This document shows positions 56,383-64,000 of a stretch of 64,000 nt of DNA, piece by piece. The stretch is taken from the NCBI GenBank assembly GCA_044224925.1, contig JBGAJM010000001.1, forward strand, positions 558,001 through 622,000, written 5' to 3'. The position numbers and the translations under genes are program-made. The stretch's first letter is position 1; each line of letters starts with the position of its first letter. Under the pieces are notes generated by a model. It was given only the letters and a program-made list of their open reading frames with translations, was not told where the DNA came from and searched no databases. This DNA comes from Kapaibacterium sp044224925. Its GTDB lineage: Bacteria > Bacteroidota > Ignavibacteria > Kapaibacteriales > Kapaibacteriaceae.

Positions 56383-57562
56383 CCTTCAAGAGGCCTTCAT
56401 TGCGAAGGTCACCGATGAACGCTATGCTGCGTTCAAGTCCGCTCTGAATACAGAACTCGGAATGGAGATCCAGTACCGCGTCTGCGAGATGCCCATCTTC
56501 GTGAGTGGTGCGTTTCGACGTCAACTCGAAGACGCCGCCGTCGAGATCATCCGTCAATGCACCACACCGGAGTACCTGGCGCAAACGGCTCCCACGCTCG
56601 ATGCCGCGCACACGGTCCCGAATGAAACGGCGCGGCCGCTCTTCAGTGTCGTCGACTTTGCGGTTTGCGAAGACGGCAACGGAGGCTTCATGCCACGTCT
56701 GATCGAGCTTCAGGGATTTCCGTCGTTGCTGGGCTATCAATACCTCTACGCTTCGCGTATGCGTGACGCCTATGAACTCGATGGCATGACGCCATTCTTC
56801 AGTTCGCTCACGGATGAACGGTATCGTGATATTCTCCGTACCTCGATCTTCGGTTCCCATGAGCCATCCGCCTGTGCGTTGGTCGAATGGGACCCGGCGC
56901 ATCAGAAGACCCGTCCTGACTTTGTGGAGATGGAACGGTTGATCGGACTGCAGACGGTGGATATTCGTCACATCACTCCACGTGGTCGTGAAGTGTGGGT
57001 GGAAGACGGCGTACGCCAACCCTTCCGTCTGCGCCGCATCTTCAACCGGGCGATCATCGACGAACTCCAGGACGTTGGCGCGAACCTGCAGTTCAAGTGG
57101 ACCGATGACCTTGATGTGGAATGGGCCGGACATCCGAACTGGTACTTCCGCATCAGCAAGTACTCCATGCCATTCCTGTCGCACGAGACCGTTCCGTCGA
57201 CGCGATTTCTGAACACGATCACGACGATGCCGGACGATCTGCAACGATTCGTCCTCAAGCCACTGTACTCGTTCGCAGGAAAAGGTGTGATCGTCTCGCC
57301 CTCGGCAGCCGATATCGATACGATCCCGGAAGATCAGCGTCATCTCTGGATCCTGCAGGAAAAGGTCACGTATGCAGAGTGCATTGCGACGCCATTCGGA
57401 AAGAACAAAGTGGAGATCCGCGTCATGCTCATCTGGCCCGATCGCAACCACTTGCCCTTGCCGGTGATGTCACTTGCACGCACCGGACGCGGATCGCTGA
57501 TGGGAGCTCGCTATAACACGGATCCCTGGACCGGCTCCACCGGATGCCTGTTCACCGACTGA
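56372..57562 (+). CDS. ATP-grasp-like protein of unknown function
   Basis: The 396-residue protein has no signal peptide. The segment RFVLKPLYSFAGKGVIVSPSAADI near residues 290-315 is like the nucleotide-binding loop of ATP-grasp enzymes. NKVEIRVMLIWPD near residue 350 resembles the downstream metal-binding strand. The N-terminal half, including VDFAVCEDGNGGFMPRLIELQGFPSLLGYQ, I do not recognise. A ligase joining a carboxylate to an amine is a reasonable idea, perhaps on a product of the coupled amidohydrolase. The family is not assigned. Confidence 0.55.
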   Translation: MRPDLQEAFIAKVTDERYAAFKSALNTELGMEIQYRVCEMPIFVSGAFRRQLEDAAVEIIRQCTTPEYLAQTAPTLDAAHTVPNETARPLFSVVDFAVCEDGNGGFMPRLIELQGFPSLLGYQYLYASRMRDAYELDGMTPFFSSLTDERYRDILRTSIFGSHEPSACALVEWDPAHQKTRPDFVEMERLIGLQTVDIRHITPRGREVWVEDGVRQPFRLRRIFNRAIIDELQDVGANLQFKWTDDLDVEWAGHPNWYFRISKYSMPFLSHETVPSTRFLNTITTMPDDLQRFVLKPLYSFAGKGVIVSPSAADIDTIPEDQRHLWILQEKVTYAECIATPFGKNKVEIRVMLIWPDRNHLPLPVMSLARTGRGSLMGARYNTDPWTGSTGCLFTD

Positions 57563-57636
57563 TATCCGCTGCACTGTAACACCGTCGTTCTTCGCTGCGT
57601 AGTGCCTCCTCCATTGTTTCCCCAACGGAGGTCCTT

Positions 57637-58053
57637 ATGTCACGTCGTCTCTACCGTTCCACCACGAACAACCTCTTCGGTGGTGTGTGCTCAGGACTGG
57701 CGCTCTATCTCAACGTCGATCCCGTGATCGTTCGTGTTGCCTTTGTCCTTGCCACCTTTGCCGATGGCCTTGGCATCCTTGCCTACATCCTTCTCATGAT
57801 CCTGATGCCACGTCGGCCATGGCACATGGAAATGCAGCAGCCACTGGAACCAATGACCGTTGATCCGACGACGCCTCATCGCTCCCCTGCATTCTGGTTC
57901 GGCATTGGCTTGGTGGTGATCGGCGTGTTCGCATTCGCGAACGAACTGATGCCAGAGATCGACATCGAAGTTCTATGGCCAGTGATGCTCATCGCACTTG
58001 GTGGGGCGCTCATGTATCGCTCCATGCATCGATCCGAACACGTGACGTCGTAA
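57637..58053 (+). CDS. PspC domain-containing membrane protein
   Basis: The 138-residue protein opens with the PspC domain (YRSTTNNLFGGVCSGLALYL, VDPVIVRVAFVLAT) and a membrane helix (GILAYILLMILMP). A second membrane pair lies near 90-130 (FWFGIGLVVIGVFAF, LWPVMLIALGGALMY). PspC proteins sense or relay membrane stress; here no psp regulator is adjacent. GGAGG lies seven bases before the ATG. CCTCC upstream could pair with the GGAGG and occlude it. Confidence 0.88.
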   Translation: MSRRLYRSTTNNLFGGVCSGLALYLNVDPVIVRVAFVLATFADGLGILAYILLMILMPRRPWHMEMQQPLEPMTVDPTTPHRSPAFWFGIGLVVIGVFAFANELMPEIDIEVLWPVMLIALGGALMYRSMHRSEHVTS

Positions 58054-58064
58054 GGACGTCACGT
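58040..58064. terminator. Dyad at the end of the PspC gene, probably a bidirectional transcription end
   Basis: Ten-base arms ACGTGACGTC and GACGTCACGT are exact complements around the loop GTAAG, which contains the PspC stop codon. No T-run follows on either strand, so it is not a classic terminator. Its place between convergent genes supports a role in ending or stabilising transcripts. Confidence 0.5.
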
Positions 58065-58075
58065 CGACCATGCGC

Positions 58076-58597
58076 TTACGGGTAGAAGCGGATACCAACA
58101 CCTGCATCAAGGGCTACACCGAATCCCGGCGTGATACCGATGTTCGGTCCGAGCTCAAGGAAGATCTCCACTGGTGTGTTCCGCGGAATGATGTTGATAC
58201 CGGTGATCACGCGAACGCCAACACCGATACCGTCGTTCGGACGATAGTACCACGTGTCGTGCTTGCCATTCTCCTTGTACCAGATACCGCTTCCCTCGTG
58301 GCCAAAACCGATACCGATACCGGGGCCGGCGATAAGCTTGACGATCGACGAATTGAAGGCATTGATGTGCCAGAGATAGTCCACCTGCACACGAGGAGCA
58401 CCGAAGTACGAGCCACCGATACTTCCCTGCAGTGCATTCTCTTTGGAGGTCCAGTATTTCACGGTAACGCCAAGCGGCTCACCGATCACGATACCGAAAC
58501 CAAAGTCCTTGCCCTTCGGGCCCTGTGCAAATGACGAGGTGGCAAGGCCACCTAAGAGGGTAAGCGCAACGATGACTACACGGAACAGAGGTGTCAT
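58076..58597 (-). CDS. Small exported beta-barrel-like protein
   Basis: The start at 58597 has AGGA about five bases upstream, giving 173 residues with a signal peptide (TPLFRVVIVALTLLGGLATSSFAQ). The remainder has alternating glycine and aromatic strands (FGFGIVIGEPLGVTVKYW, GPGIGIGFGHEGSGIW, FLELGPNIGITPGFGVALDAGVGIRFYP) with an aromatic C-terminus. This looks like a small outer-membrane barrel of the OmpA/OmpW-like shape. The function is unknown. Confidence 0.75.
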   Translation of the reverse strand: MTPLFRVVIVALTLLGGLATSSFAQGPKGKDFGFGIVIGEPLGVTVKYWTSKENALQGSIGGSYFGAPRVQVDYLWHINAFNSSIVKLIAGPGIGIGFGHEGSGIWYKENGKHDTWYYRPNDGIGVGVRVITGINIIPRNTPVEIFLELGPNIGITPGFGVALDAGVGIRFYP

Positions 58598-58693
58598 GAT
58601 GATCCTGATGGAAGTTGAATGGATAGCAGGTACGGAAGCGCTTCTACACGACCGCCAACGCATATGTTCCTTCCGTCAGGAGATGACGTGTGA

Positions 58694-60571
58694 TCACTGG
58701 GCCAAGAGCATCTCGATCTTCATGGAGACATCCTCGAGGAACTGCTCTTCCGACGTGTAGCCCACTTCCTTGAACTGGATCCGGCCGGCAGGATCGAGAA
58801 TGAACTTCGTCGGAATTCCCGTCACACCATACTTCGCCACCACAGCATCCGTGAGGTCGAAGTAGACGGGGAATTGAAGTGAAGGGTTTGCCTCGAGGAA
58901 CTTCTTGACGTGTTGGATACGGTCCTTCTCGCGCTCCCACACGTTCACGGCCATGATGGCCACGCGGGGATTGGAGCGATACTTCTCGTAGAGCTTTTGC
59001 AAGCCTGGGAACGACATCTTGCATGGACCGCACCATGTTGCCCAGTAATCGACGAAGACGACCTTGCCCTTGAGATCGGAGAGCTTCACCTTCTTGCCGT
59101 CGAGTGACGTCAGTTCTCCATCGACTCCTGAACGCTGCAACATCTCTTTGCTCAAGCGTTCGGCTGCGACCGCATAGCTCTTCTTCTTCAGTGCCGCAAG
59201 ATCGCGCTCGATCGTGACGGAGTCCTTGCCCGCTGCTCGTTGCAGCTCGCGATACGTGGCGACAACGTTCTGCGTTGTGGCGCCTTCCGAGATCGCACGT
59301 TCAGCAGCGCGCAGCGTCGCAGCATTGTCACCGTTCGACTTGATGATCACGACGTAAAGGTCGTAGGCATTCTTCTCGGAATCCGCCCCACCGATGCTCA
59401 AGGAGCTCTCCAACGCCGTTGCGGCTTCCTGCTTCTTCCCTTGCGCATTGAGAATGGCACCACGCACAAAGAGCAGTTTGCTGTGTTGAATGCGTTGACT
59501 CTCGTTCCATTCCGACGGTCCAACGAAGATCGGCTTCCGCGTGTCCTTCTCGGTGGTCGCCGCAACGACGCCGAGGTCGATGAACTCCAGCGCCTTCGGT
59601 CGAAGCGTGTCGACAGCGCCCATGTAATTCACCGACTCGAAGTAGGCACTTGCCGGCAGGTTCTTCACGCGCTCGAGGAACGGAACAAGGATGTGCAGTT
59701 GATTCGCCTTTTGCGCCGAGTTCACCACGGCGTTCACGATGTTGTCGCGCATCACCGTCGTCGGGAACTTCTCGAGATGGTCCGTACACTTCTTGACAAA
59801 ATCTTCAGCATTGCCGGCTGATTGTAGCGCTTCGAGCGACACTTGTTCGGCGATCATGCTTGTTGGGAACCGCTGCGCCGCATCGCGAGAGATCAGGGCC
59901 GCACGCGTCCCGTCACCGATCATCGTCAATGCCTGCGATACAGCAACGGCTTCGAATCCGGAAGCTGCCTGCTTGTAATTGGCCGTGAGTTCGCGGAACT
60001 CGCTCGTTGCCTCTTCTTGCGTCATCGTTCCCAAGCTCACTCGAATGAGATCGAGGTTGATCCGCGCCGTGATGTTCCGTGGGTGTGCTTTCACTTCGTT
60101 CTCGAAGAACTCAGTGGCCTCGGTCATGTCTTCCTTACGACGACAGTTCTCCGGGAGCTTGCCGAAGGCTGCCATCCCAGCACGGAAGTTGGCACCGCGC
60201 ACCGGTACTCCATTTGCACCATGCACAAGGACGGTCGTGAACATCTCCTTGTTCGTGTCGTACCGCTTCCCTGTTCCCACCTTGGCCATGATGTACACGG
60301 CCCGCTCCGGAATGGTATAGGATGCTTCCCATCGGTCACCCTGTTTCTTCATGGGCAGTTCCACGGCCCACGGTGCCTCGTCCTCTTCACGAAAGACATA
60401 GACCACGGCATGCAACGGGGATGTGCCGATCCACCCATCCGTCTGGTCGGGCTTGAACTCTATGGTGATGCTCCCCTTTTCCACGGGTTGCATGGGCAGG
60501 ATGTTCGTGGTGCCGGCCGACAGATGATGAGCAACGACGAGCGATGCAACGAACAGTATGAACGATCTCAT
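58694..60571 (-). CDS. Exported thioredoxin-domain (TlpA-like) protein with long N-terminal region
   Basis: The 625-residue protein has a signal peptide (SFILFVASLVVAHHLSAG). A beta-rich segment lies at about residues 30-130, then a long helical region about 140-480 that looks like degenerate TPR units. The C-terminal 140 residues form a TlpA/ResA-like thioredoxin fold with WATWCGPCKMSFPGLQKLY and GVTGIPTKFILD. It presumably acts on thiols in the periplasm while the helical region binds a partner. Its start overlaps the previous stop by ATGA. Confidence 0.86.
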   Translation of the reverse strand: MRSFILFVASLVVAHHLSAGTTNILPMQPVEKGSITIEFKPDQTDGWIGTSPLHAVVYVFREEDEAPWAVELPMKKQGDRWEASYTIPERAVYIMAKVGTGKRYDTNKEMFTTVLVHGANGVPVRGANFRAGMAAFGKLPENCRRKEDMTEATEFFENEVKAHPRNITARINLDLIRVSLGTMTQEEATSEFRELTANYKQAASGFEAVAVSQALTMIGDGTRAALISRDAAQRFPTSMIAEQVSLEALQSAGNAEDFVKKCTDHLEKFPTTVMRDNIVNAVVNSAQKANQLHILVPFLERVKNLPASAYFESVNYMGAVDTLRPKALEFIDLGVVAATTEKDTRKPIFVGPSEWNESQRIQHSKLLFVRGAILNAQGKKQEAATALESSLSIGGADSEKNAYDLYVVIIKSNGDNAATLRAAERAISEGATTQNVVATYRELQRAAGKDSVTIERDLAALKKKSYAVAAERLSKEMLQRSGVDGELTSLDGKKVKLSDLKGKVVFVDYWATWCGPCKMSFPGLQKLYEKYRSNPRVAIMAVNVWEREKDRIQHVKKFLEANPSLQFPVYFDLTDAVVAKYGVTGIPTKFILDPAGRIQFKEVGYTSEEQFLEDVSMKIEMLLAQ

Positions 60572-60927
60572 GGTACTTCCTTCGTGATCGACGCAAGCAG
60601 ATCCGGGAGCGAATCGCGCTTGATCACATGCGTGATGCCTTGTAGGCGTTGTTGTTGGACAATGTCTGGATACGGATGTTCGACAAGTGCGATCAGCACT
60701 GCCGAAAGTGAATGCGATGTGAGTAGCGCGACCAGCGGACGTATGTCGACACCTTCATCGTCGATGATCACGCAGATCTCACTGTTCGCATGGTCGAGCA
60801 CCTTCGCGCACAAGAGGTCGATCGTTGGTGCACACTGCACATGCACCGAAGATGTATTGGAGCGAGCGCCGACCATGGAAAGAACGTTCAGATCGGAGGT
60901 CTGTACAAGAATGGCCCGTTGCTTCAC
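60568..60927 (-). CDS. Small protein resembling a degenerate response-regulator receiver domain
   Basis: The GTG at 60927 overlaps the SirB1-like stop (GTGA) and gives 119 residues; the longer upstream frame lies in antisense of the neighbour. The sequence alternates strands and helices as in a receiver domain: AILVQTSD, CVIIDDEGVDIRPLVALL, VLIALVEH, and ITHVIKRDSLPDLLASI. The central Asp (IIDD) and Lys (IKRD) are placed as in receivers, but the first acidic pair and the Thr/Ser of strand four are not clear. Phosphorylation is therefore doubtful. The start of the thioredoxin gene overlaps by ATGA. Confidence 0.5.
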   Translation of the reverse strand: MKQRAILVQTSDLNVLSMVGARSNTSSVHVQCAPTIDLLCAKVLDHANSEICVIIDDEGVDIRPLVALLTSHSLSAVLIALVEHPYPDIVQQQRLQGITHVIKRDSLPDLLASITKEVP

Positions 60928-61787
60928 GATGGTTCTCCTCCGGAGATCTCGCGAAGAAATGTGCCAAGCGCCTGTGCCTCCCAAAGGTCGAGCACGGAGC
61001 CATGCGCATAGGCCAAATTGCGGACCATGCGCTCGACGATCGTGCAATGATCGATGGGCTGGATCATGGCATCGTTGAACGTGATGCCCGATCGTGCAAC
61101 AAAGGCCTTGCATTCATCGCGGGTAAGAAAGATCCCACCATGGAACGGGTCGGGGAAGACATCGAGCACAGGACTGTAGACCAGGAAGTGCATCGGCATG
61201 CCGATCCCCTTCATCTCCAATCCGATACGATCTGCCAGCAAGAGGTAGAGCACGCTCAAGGCTATGGGGATGCCCGTTCGATTGCGGATCACCGACGTGA
61301 GATAACTACTGTCCGGATCGTAATACCGATGCTCTGCACCATGAAAACCTTCTTCCTCGAAGAGGATCTGATGCAGACTCATCACCTGCGTGAGATCGTT
61401 CGCTGGGAAGTGCTTGATGAAGGCAGCATGGCATCGAAGGGCCAAGGAATCCAGATACGTTCGCACGGTGCTCACATCGTCGCATGGTCGACCGAACATG
61501 TTCAAGAGCAGGACGCCATTCTCGAGATCGATATCGGTTCCGGTGGCTCGTGCCTCACGGATCTGCTCGATGAGGTCCATGAGCGGCTCGATGCGAAACC
61601 GACGGAGGACCGTTGTGCAGTGTTCGCGTGCCACAGGACTTTCGACCGTGCGAATGAAGGCATCCAGTCGTGGAATGATGCTCGGTCCAGCAGAGAACAG
61701 CCGATCGATGACGGCCTCCGATACGGTCTCATCCGGATCGTCCGCCAATCGAAAACAGATGTCGATATCCTGGTCAGTCAAGGTCAT
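60924..61787 (-). CDS. SirB1-type transglutaminase-like protein
   Basis: The 287-residue protein contains the SirB1/transglutaminase-like core (about residues 85-215: LTSVIRNRTGIPIALSVLYL, IGMPMHFLVYSP). GIPIALSVLYLLLADRIGLEMKG is very close to that family. It starts 14 bases inside the LOG-gene end. No catalytic Cys is obvious at the classical position, so a non-enzymatic role is possible. The cellular role in this lineage is unknown. Confidence 0.85.
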   Translation of the reverse strand: MTLTDQDIDICFRLADDPDETVSEAVIDRLFSAGPSIIPRLDAFIRTVESPVAREHCTTVLRRFRIEPLMDLIEQIREARATGTDIDLENGVLLLNMFGRPCDDVSTVRTYLDSLALRCHAAFIKHFPANDLTQVMSLHQILFEEEGFHGAEHRYYDPDSSYLTSVIRNRTGIPIALSVLYLLLADRIGLEMKGIGMPMHFLVYSPVLDVFPDPFHGGIFLTRDECKAFVARSGITFNDAMIQPIDHCTIVERMVRNLAYAHGSVLDLWEAQALGTFLREISGGEPS

Positions 61788-62646
61788 GAATGTCGATCAG
61801 TCGTTTCTTGAGTACACGGAATGCCTCTGCGGGCGAATTCACGAAGTGAAGGACGTTCAGGTCTTCCGCAGAGATCATGCCTGTGCGGACGAGGTGATCG
61901 AAATTGATGACCTTCTTCCAGAACTTCTCGCCATAGACGATGATGGGCATTTCCTTCTTGATCTTCTCGGTCTGTACCAGCGTGAGCAACTCCATGAGCT
62001 CGTCCAACGTTCCGAAGCCACCCGGAAAGATCACGAGGGCCTTTGCGAAATAGGCGAACCAGTACTTTCGCATGAAGAAGTAGTGGAACTCGAAGTTCAG
62101 CGCATCCGAGATATAGGGATTCGGATACTGCTCGAACGGAAGCGAAATGTTCAAACCGATCGACAGGCCCCCTGCCTCCATCGCACCCTTGTTCGCTGCT
62201 TCCATGATACCGGGGCCACCGCCACTGCAGATCACGAATCGTTGGGAGGGCGGCAAGGTCATGGCCCATTCTGTAACGCGACGTGAGAGATCTTCGGCCG
62301 CATGGTAGTACTGCGCCATCACGCGTTCCTTGCGCACCTTGGCGAGGGCGAGACGGATGCGTTCGCGCTGTTCGCGTGAGGAACGTGCACGGGTCTCCAG
62401 CAGATCGTCGATGATCTTATCGTACTGTTCACGGCTCTTGATGCGGGCCGACCCGAAGAAGATCACCGTGTGGTGCACCGAGTGCTTTTTGAATTGATGG
62501 TCCGGATGCATGTACTCGGCCATGATGCGTAACAGCCGAGCATCCTTGCTCATCAGGAACTCTTTGTTGCTATATGCTTTTGGTGCGCGTTTCCCATGGG
62601 GTGGCGCTTCGACGTCTTTCTTTTGCTTCGGGGCCCGTGGTGCCAT
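61774..62646 (-). CDS. LOG-family protein (lysine decarboxylase-like fold, possible nucleotide 5'-monophosphate phosphoribohydrolase)
   Basis: The start MAPRAPKQKK at 62646 gives 290 residues; a longer frame upstream is antisense-type basic sequence. The family motifs are ICSGGGPGIMEAANKGA near residue 130 and PGGFGTLDELMELLT near residue 205. Such proteins release the base from cytokinin-like or other 5'-monophosphate nucleotides. Old annotations as lysine decarboxylases are not correct for this fold. It begins 17 bases after the SDR stop. Confidence 0.88.
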   Translation of the reverse strand: MAPRAPKQKKDVEAPPHGKRAPKAYSNKEFLMSKDARLLRIMAEYMHPDHQFKKHSVHHTVIFFGSARIKSREQYDKIIDDLLETRARSSREQRERIRLALAKVRKERVMAQYYHAAEDLSRRVTEWAMTLPPSQRFVICSGGGPGIMEAANKGAMEAGGLSIGLNISLPFEQYPNPYISDALNFEFHYFFMRKYWFAYFAKALVIFPGGFGTLDELMELLTLVQTEKIKKEMPIIVYGEKFWKKVINFDHLVRTGMISAEDLNVLHFVNSPAEAFRVLKKRLIDIHDLD

Positions 62647-62663
62647 AGATGATGTACCTGTTG

Positions 62664-63386
62664 TTATCGAACGAGACCGTATCCACCGTCGACGCTGATG
62701 ATCTGACCGGTGATGTAGGTGGTCGTGGTGGAGAAGAACCAAACGGCTTCGAACACGTCGGCGGCCGTGCCGTACCGACGCATGGGAATACGTTCGAGTT
62801 GGGTAAGTCCCTTGTCCGCGTCCGTGCGCTCCGTCGGTTGCTCGATCGCACCCGGGGCCACGGCATTCACCGTCACCTGCGGGGCCATGGACCGTGCGAG
62901 AGAACGGACCGCAGTGTTCAAGGCCGACTTTGAAACATTATACGCAAGTCTGTCCTTCCAGATCTCAAGACCTCCCAGCGAGCTGATCGCCACGAGGCGT
63001 GTACCGCCGACAGAAGGGTGACGTTCAATGCATCGTGCCAGTGTCACCAGCGGCAACGTGTTCACGTCGATGGCCGATCGCACATCCGACGCACTGGCGT
63101 GGGCATTCGCATCAGGAAAGACGCCTGCATTGGAGATCACCACATCGGGGACACCGAGTTCGGCGACAAGGACGTCGAATGCAGCCTGCAAGGCGAGGTC
63201 AGTAGCCACATCGGCTTGCACGGCGTGGGAACGCCGACCCATGGCATGAATGGCGTCCACGGCCGACCTCGCCTCATCTGACGATGTATGGAACGTGATG
63301 CCCACGTCATAGCCGCGCTCGGCAAAGCCAAGGGCCATGGCGCGACCAAGTCGCCGTCCGCCACCGGTGATGAAGACCACGCTCAT
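62664..63386 (-). CDS. Short-chain dehydrogenase/reductase
   Basis: The start MSVVFITGGGRRLG at 63386 gives 240 residues; the upstream in-frame stretch was discarded as unrelated. It carries the cofactor motif TGGGRRLGRAMA, the NAG segment in ISNAGVFPD, and the catalytic Tyr-Lys in YNVSKSAL, with VNAVAPGAIEQPT after it. The end VDGGYGLVR is typical of classical SDRs, perhaps of the pteridine reductase-like type given the GRR motif. The substrate is unknown. The gene starts one base after the YgfZ stop. Confidence 0.88.
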   Translation of the reverse strand: MSVVFITGGGRRLGRAMALGFAERGYDVGITFHTSSDEARSAVDAIHAMGRRSHAVQADVATDLALQAAFDVLVAELGVPDVVISNAGVFPDANAHASASDVRSAIDVNTLPLVTLARCIERHPSVGGTRLVAISSLGGLEIWKDRLAYNVSKSALNTAVRSLARSMAPQVTVNAVAPGAIEQPTERTDADKGLTQLERIPMRRYGTAADVFEAVWFFSTTTTYITGQIISVDGGYGLVR

Positions 63387-63387
63387 A

Positions 63388-64000
63388 TCAGTCCTGCATC
63401 GGAAGAAGATGGATCGTGGCCTCGAACTCTGCGCCATCCTTGCGCACATGGACCGACGATCCGGGATGAGCGTGTTCGCCGCGGATGAATCCAAGGGCGA
63501 TCGTTCCCGACCTCCGTGATGGCACCACCGTGGTGATCGATCCGACCACGACACCGTCCACCACTATTTCCTGCCCTTCCTCCATGCTACCCTCCGACGA
63601 GAAGCCCATCACGCGCTGCTTGACCTTGTTGTAACTGTCGAGCCGCGCAACGACTTCCTGCCCGATGTAGCACCCTTTGGTGAAGCTCGTCAAATGCAGC
63701 AGTCCGGCCTCGAGCGGATTATACGCCTCCGTCCATTCATGCCCCTGCTCACCCGCACCATTGCAAACGCGCAGACAGGCCATCTCCGATTCCATCAGCA
63801 TGGGAACGGCATCGGCGGAGTCTTCAAGAGTTGTACGTACGGATCCCACCACGTCGAGCGGTGCCATGATCCAGTATGACGTTTCCATCACGGACGGCAT
63901 GCGAACGATCCTGATCGGGTCCGAACCGAACTGGGCTTCCATGGAATGGGAAAGGGGCAAGGCGGAAGGGTCGGTGCCGGTGAGGGCGAGGACGACGTCG
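63388..64000 (-). CDS. ygfZ: YgfZ/GcvT-like protein, C-terminal part (5' end beyond the window)
   Basis: The frame stays open to the window end, so the N-terminus is missing; 203 C-terminal residues remain. The signature KGCYIGQEVVARLDSYNKVKQR identifies YgfZ, a folate-binding factor needed for some iron-sulfur enzymes and tRNA modification such as MiaB. T-protein GcvT lacks this KGCYxGQE block. It would be the first gene of the minus-strand run ending at the thioredoxin-domain protein. Confidence 0.93.
   Translation of the reverse strand, partial: DVVLALTGTDPSALPLSHSMEAQFGSDPIRIVRMPSVMETSYWIMAPLDVVGSVRTTLEDSADAVPMLMESEMACLRVCNGAGEQGHEWTEAYNPLEAGLLHLTSFTKGCYIGQEVVARLDSYNKVKQRVMGFSSEGSMEEGQEIVVDGVVVGSITTVVPSRRSGTIALGFIRGEHAHPGSSVHVRKDGAEFEATIHLLPMQD

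Noticed and set aside
57608..57631. RNA switch in front of the PspC gene (CCTCC pairing with the GGAGG ribosome site)
   Set aside because: Only five base pairs with a loop of about 17 bases; such a pairing is expected by chance near any strong ribosome site.
58630..58676. Rho-independent terminator downstream of the thioredoxin-domain gene
   Set aside because: Seven-base arms (ACGGAAG/CTTCCGT) are separated by about 30 bases and no T-run follows, so the evidence is too weak.

Overview
The window is 64 kb of a GC-rich (high-50s percent by eye), densely packed bacterial chromosome carrying about 51 protein genes and no rRNA, tRNA, CRISPR array, transposase or prophage that I can see. Most neighbouring genes overlap by ATGA/GTGA or are a few bases apart, and no gap between genes exceeds about 170 bases. 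The gene set points to the Bacteroidota/Chlorobiota group, probably a Chlorobiota or Kapabacteria-like lineage. The evidence is secreted proteins with type IX secretion (T9SS) C-terminal domains, a TonB-dependent receptor paired with a DUF4249-type lipoprotein, a DUF4292 protein next to lptD, a ferredoxin of the Bacteroidota type, and short gaps holding TAnnTTTG promoter elements typical of Bacteroidota. The exact genus cannot be read from this sequence.

Layout. 1-5395 (+): the end of mfd, then tsaB, purB and a haem-motif FG-GAP protein. 5396-10671 (-): a four-gene cluster of exported surface or tail-fibre-like proteins, preceded by a simple-repeat tract. 10837-11163 (-) and 11219-13713 (+): a TMEM220-like membrane protein diverging from an aldo/keto reductase across a perfect palindrome, then a T9SS-exported serine hydrolase. 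13727-19269 (-): an eight-gene run queD-folE-rnhB-solute symporter-CDP-alcohol phosphatidyltransferase-ftsY-two small membrane proteins. 19402-28526 (+): DUF4292 protein, lptD, glmS, meaB-type GTPase, M24 peptidase and TPR protein. 28569-38435 (+): an M3 oligopeptidase and two giant T9SS-exported Ig-like or Hydin-like proteins. 38461-45394 (+): NAD-dependent epimerase, penicillin acylase family protein, leucyl aminopeptidase, ECF sigma factor, its membrane anti-sigma factor and a TlpA-like oxidoreductase. 45391-46695 (-): thymidine/pyrimidine phosphorylase. 46713-51344 (+): RNA methyltransferase, class V aminotransferase, an RdgB-carboxymuconolactone decarboxylase fusion, and a PBP4-type carboxypeptidase. 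51347-54501 (-): DUF4249 lipoprotein and TonB receptor. 54580-58053 (+): ferredoxin, YtcJ-like amidohydrolase, ATP-grasp-like unknown protein, PspC protein. 58076-64000 (-): small outer-membrane-type protein, thioredoxin-domain protein, receiver-like small protein, SirB1-type protein, LOG-family protein, short-chain dehydrogenase and YgfZ (cut by the window end).

The genes are mainly chromosomal core functions (DNA repair, tRNA modification, nucleotide metabolism, envelope biogenesis, protein targeting, peptide turnover) interleaved with large lineage-specific exported proteins. The observations most worth following are the RdgB-CMD fusion, two genes (glmS and the SpoU-type methyltransferase) whose promoter elements sit so close to the start codon that leaderless mRNAs are predicted, a conserved C-terminal segment shared by two neighbouring exported proteins, and a tandem-repeat tract upstream of that surface cluster. 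I did not find a convincing new multi-gene defence or mobile system.
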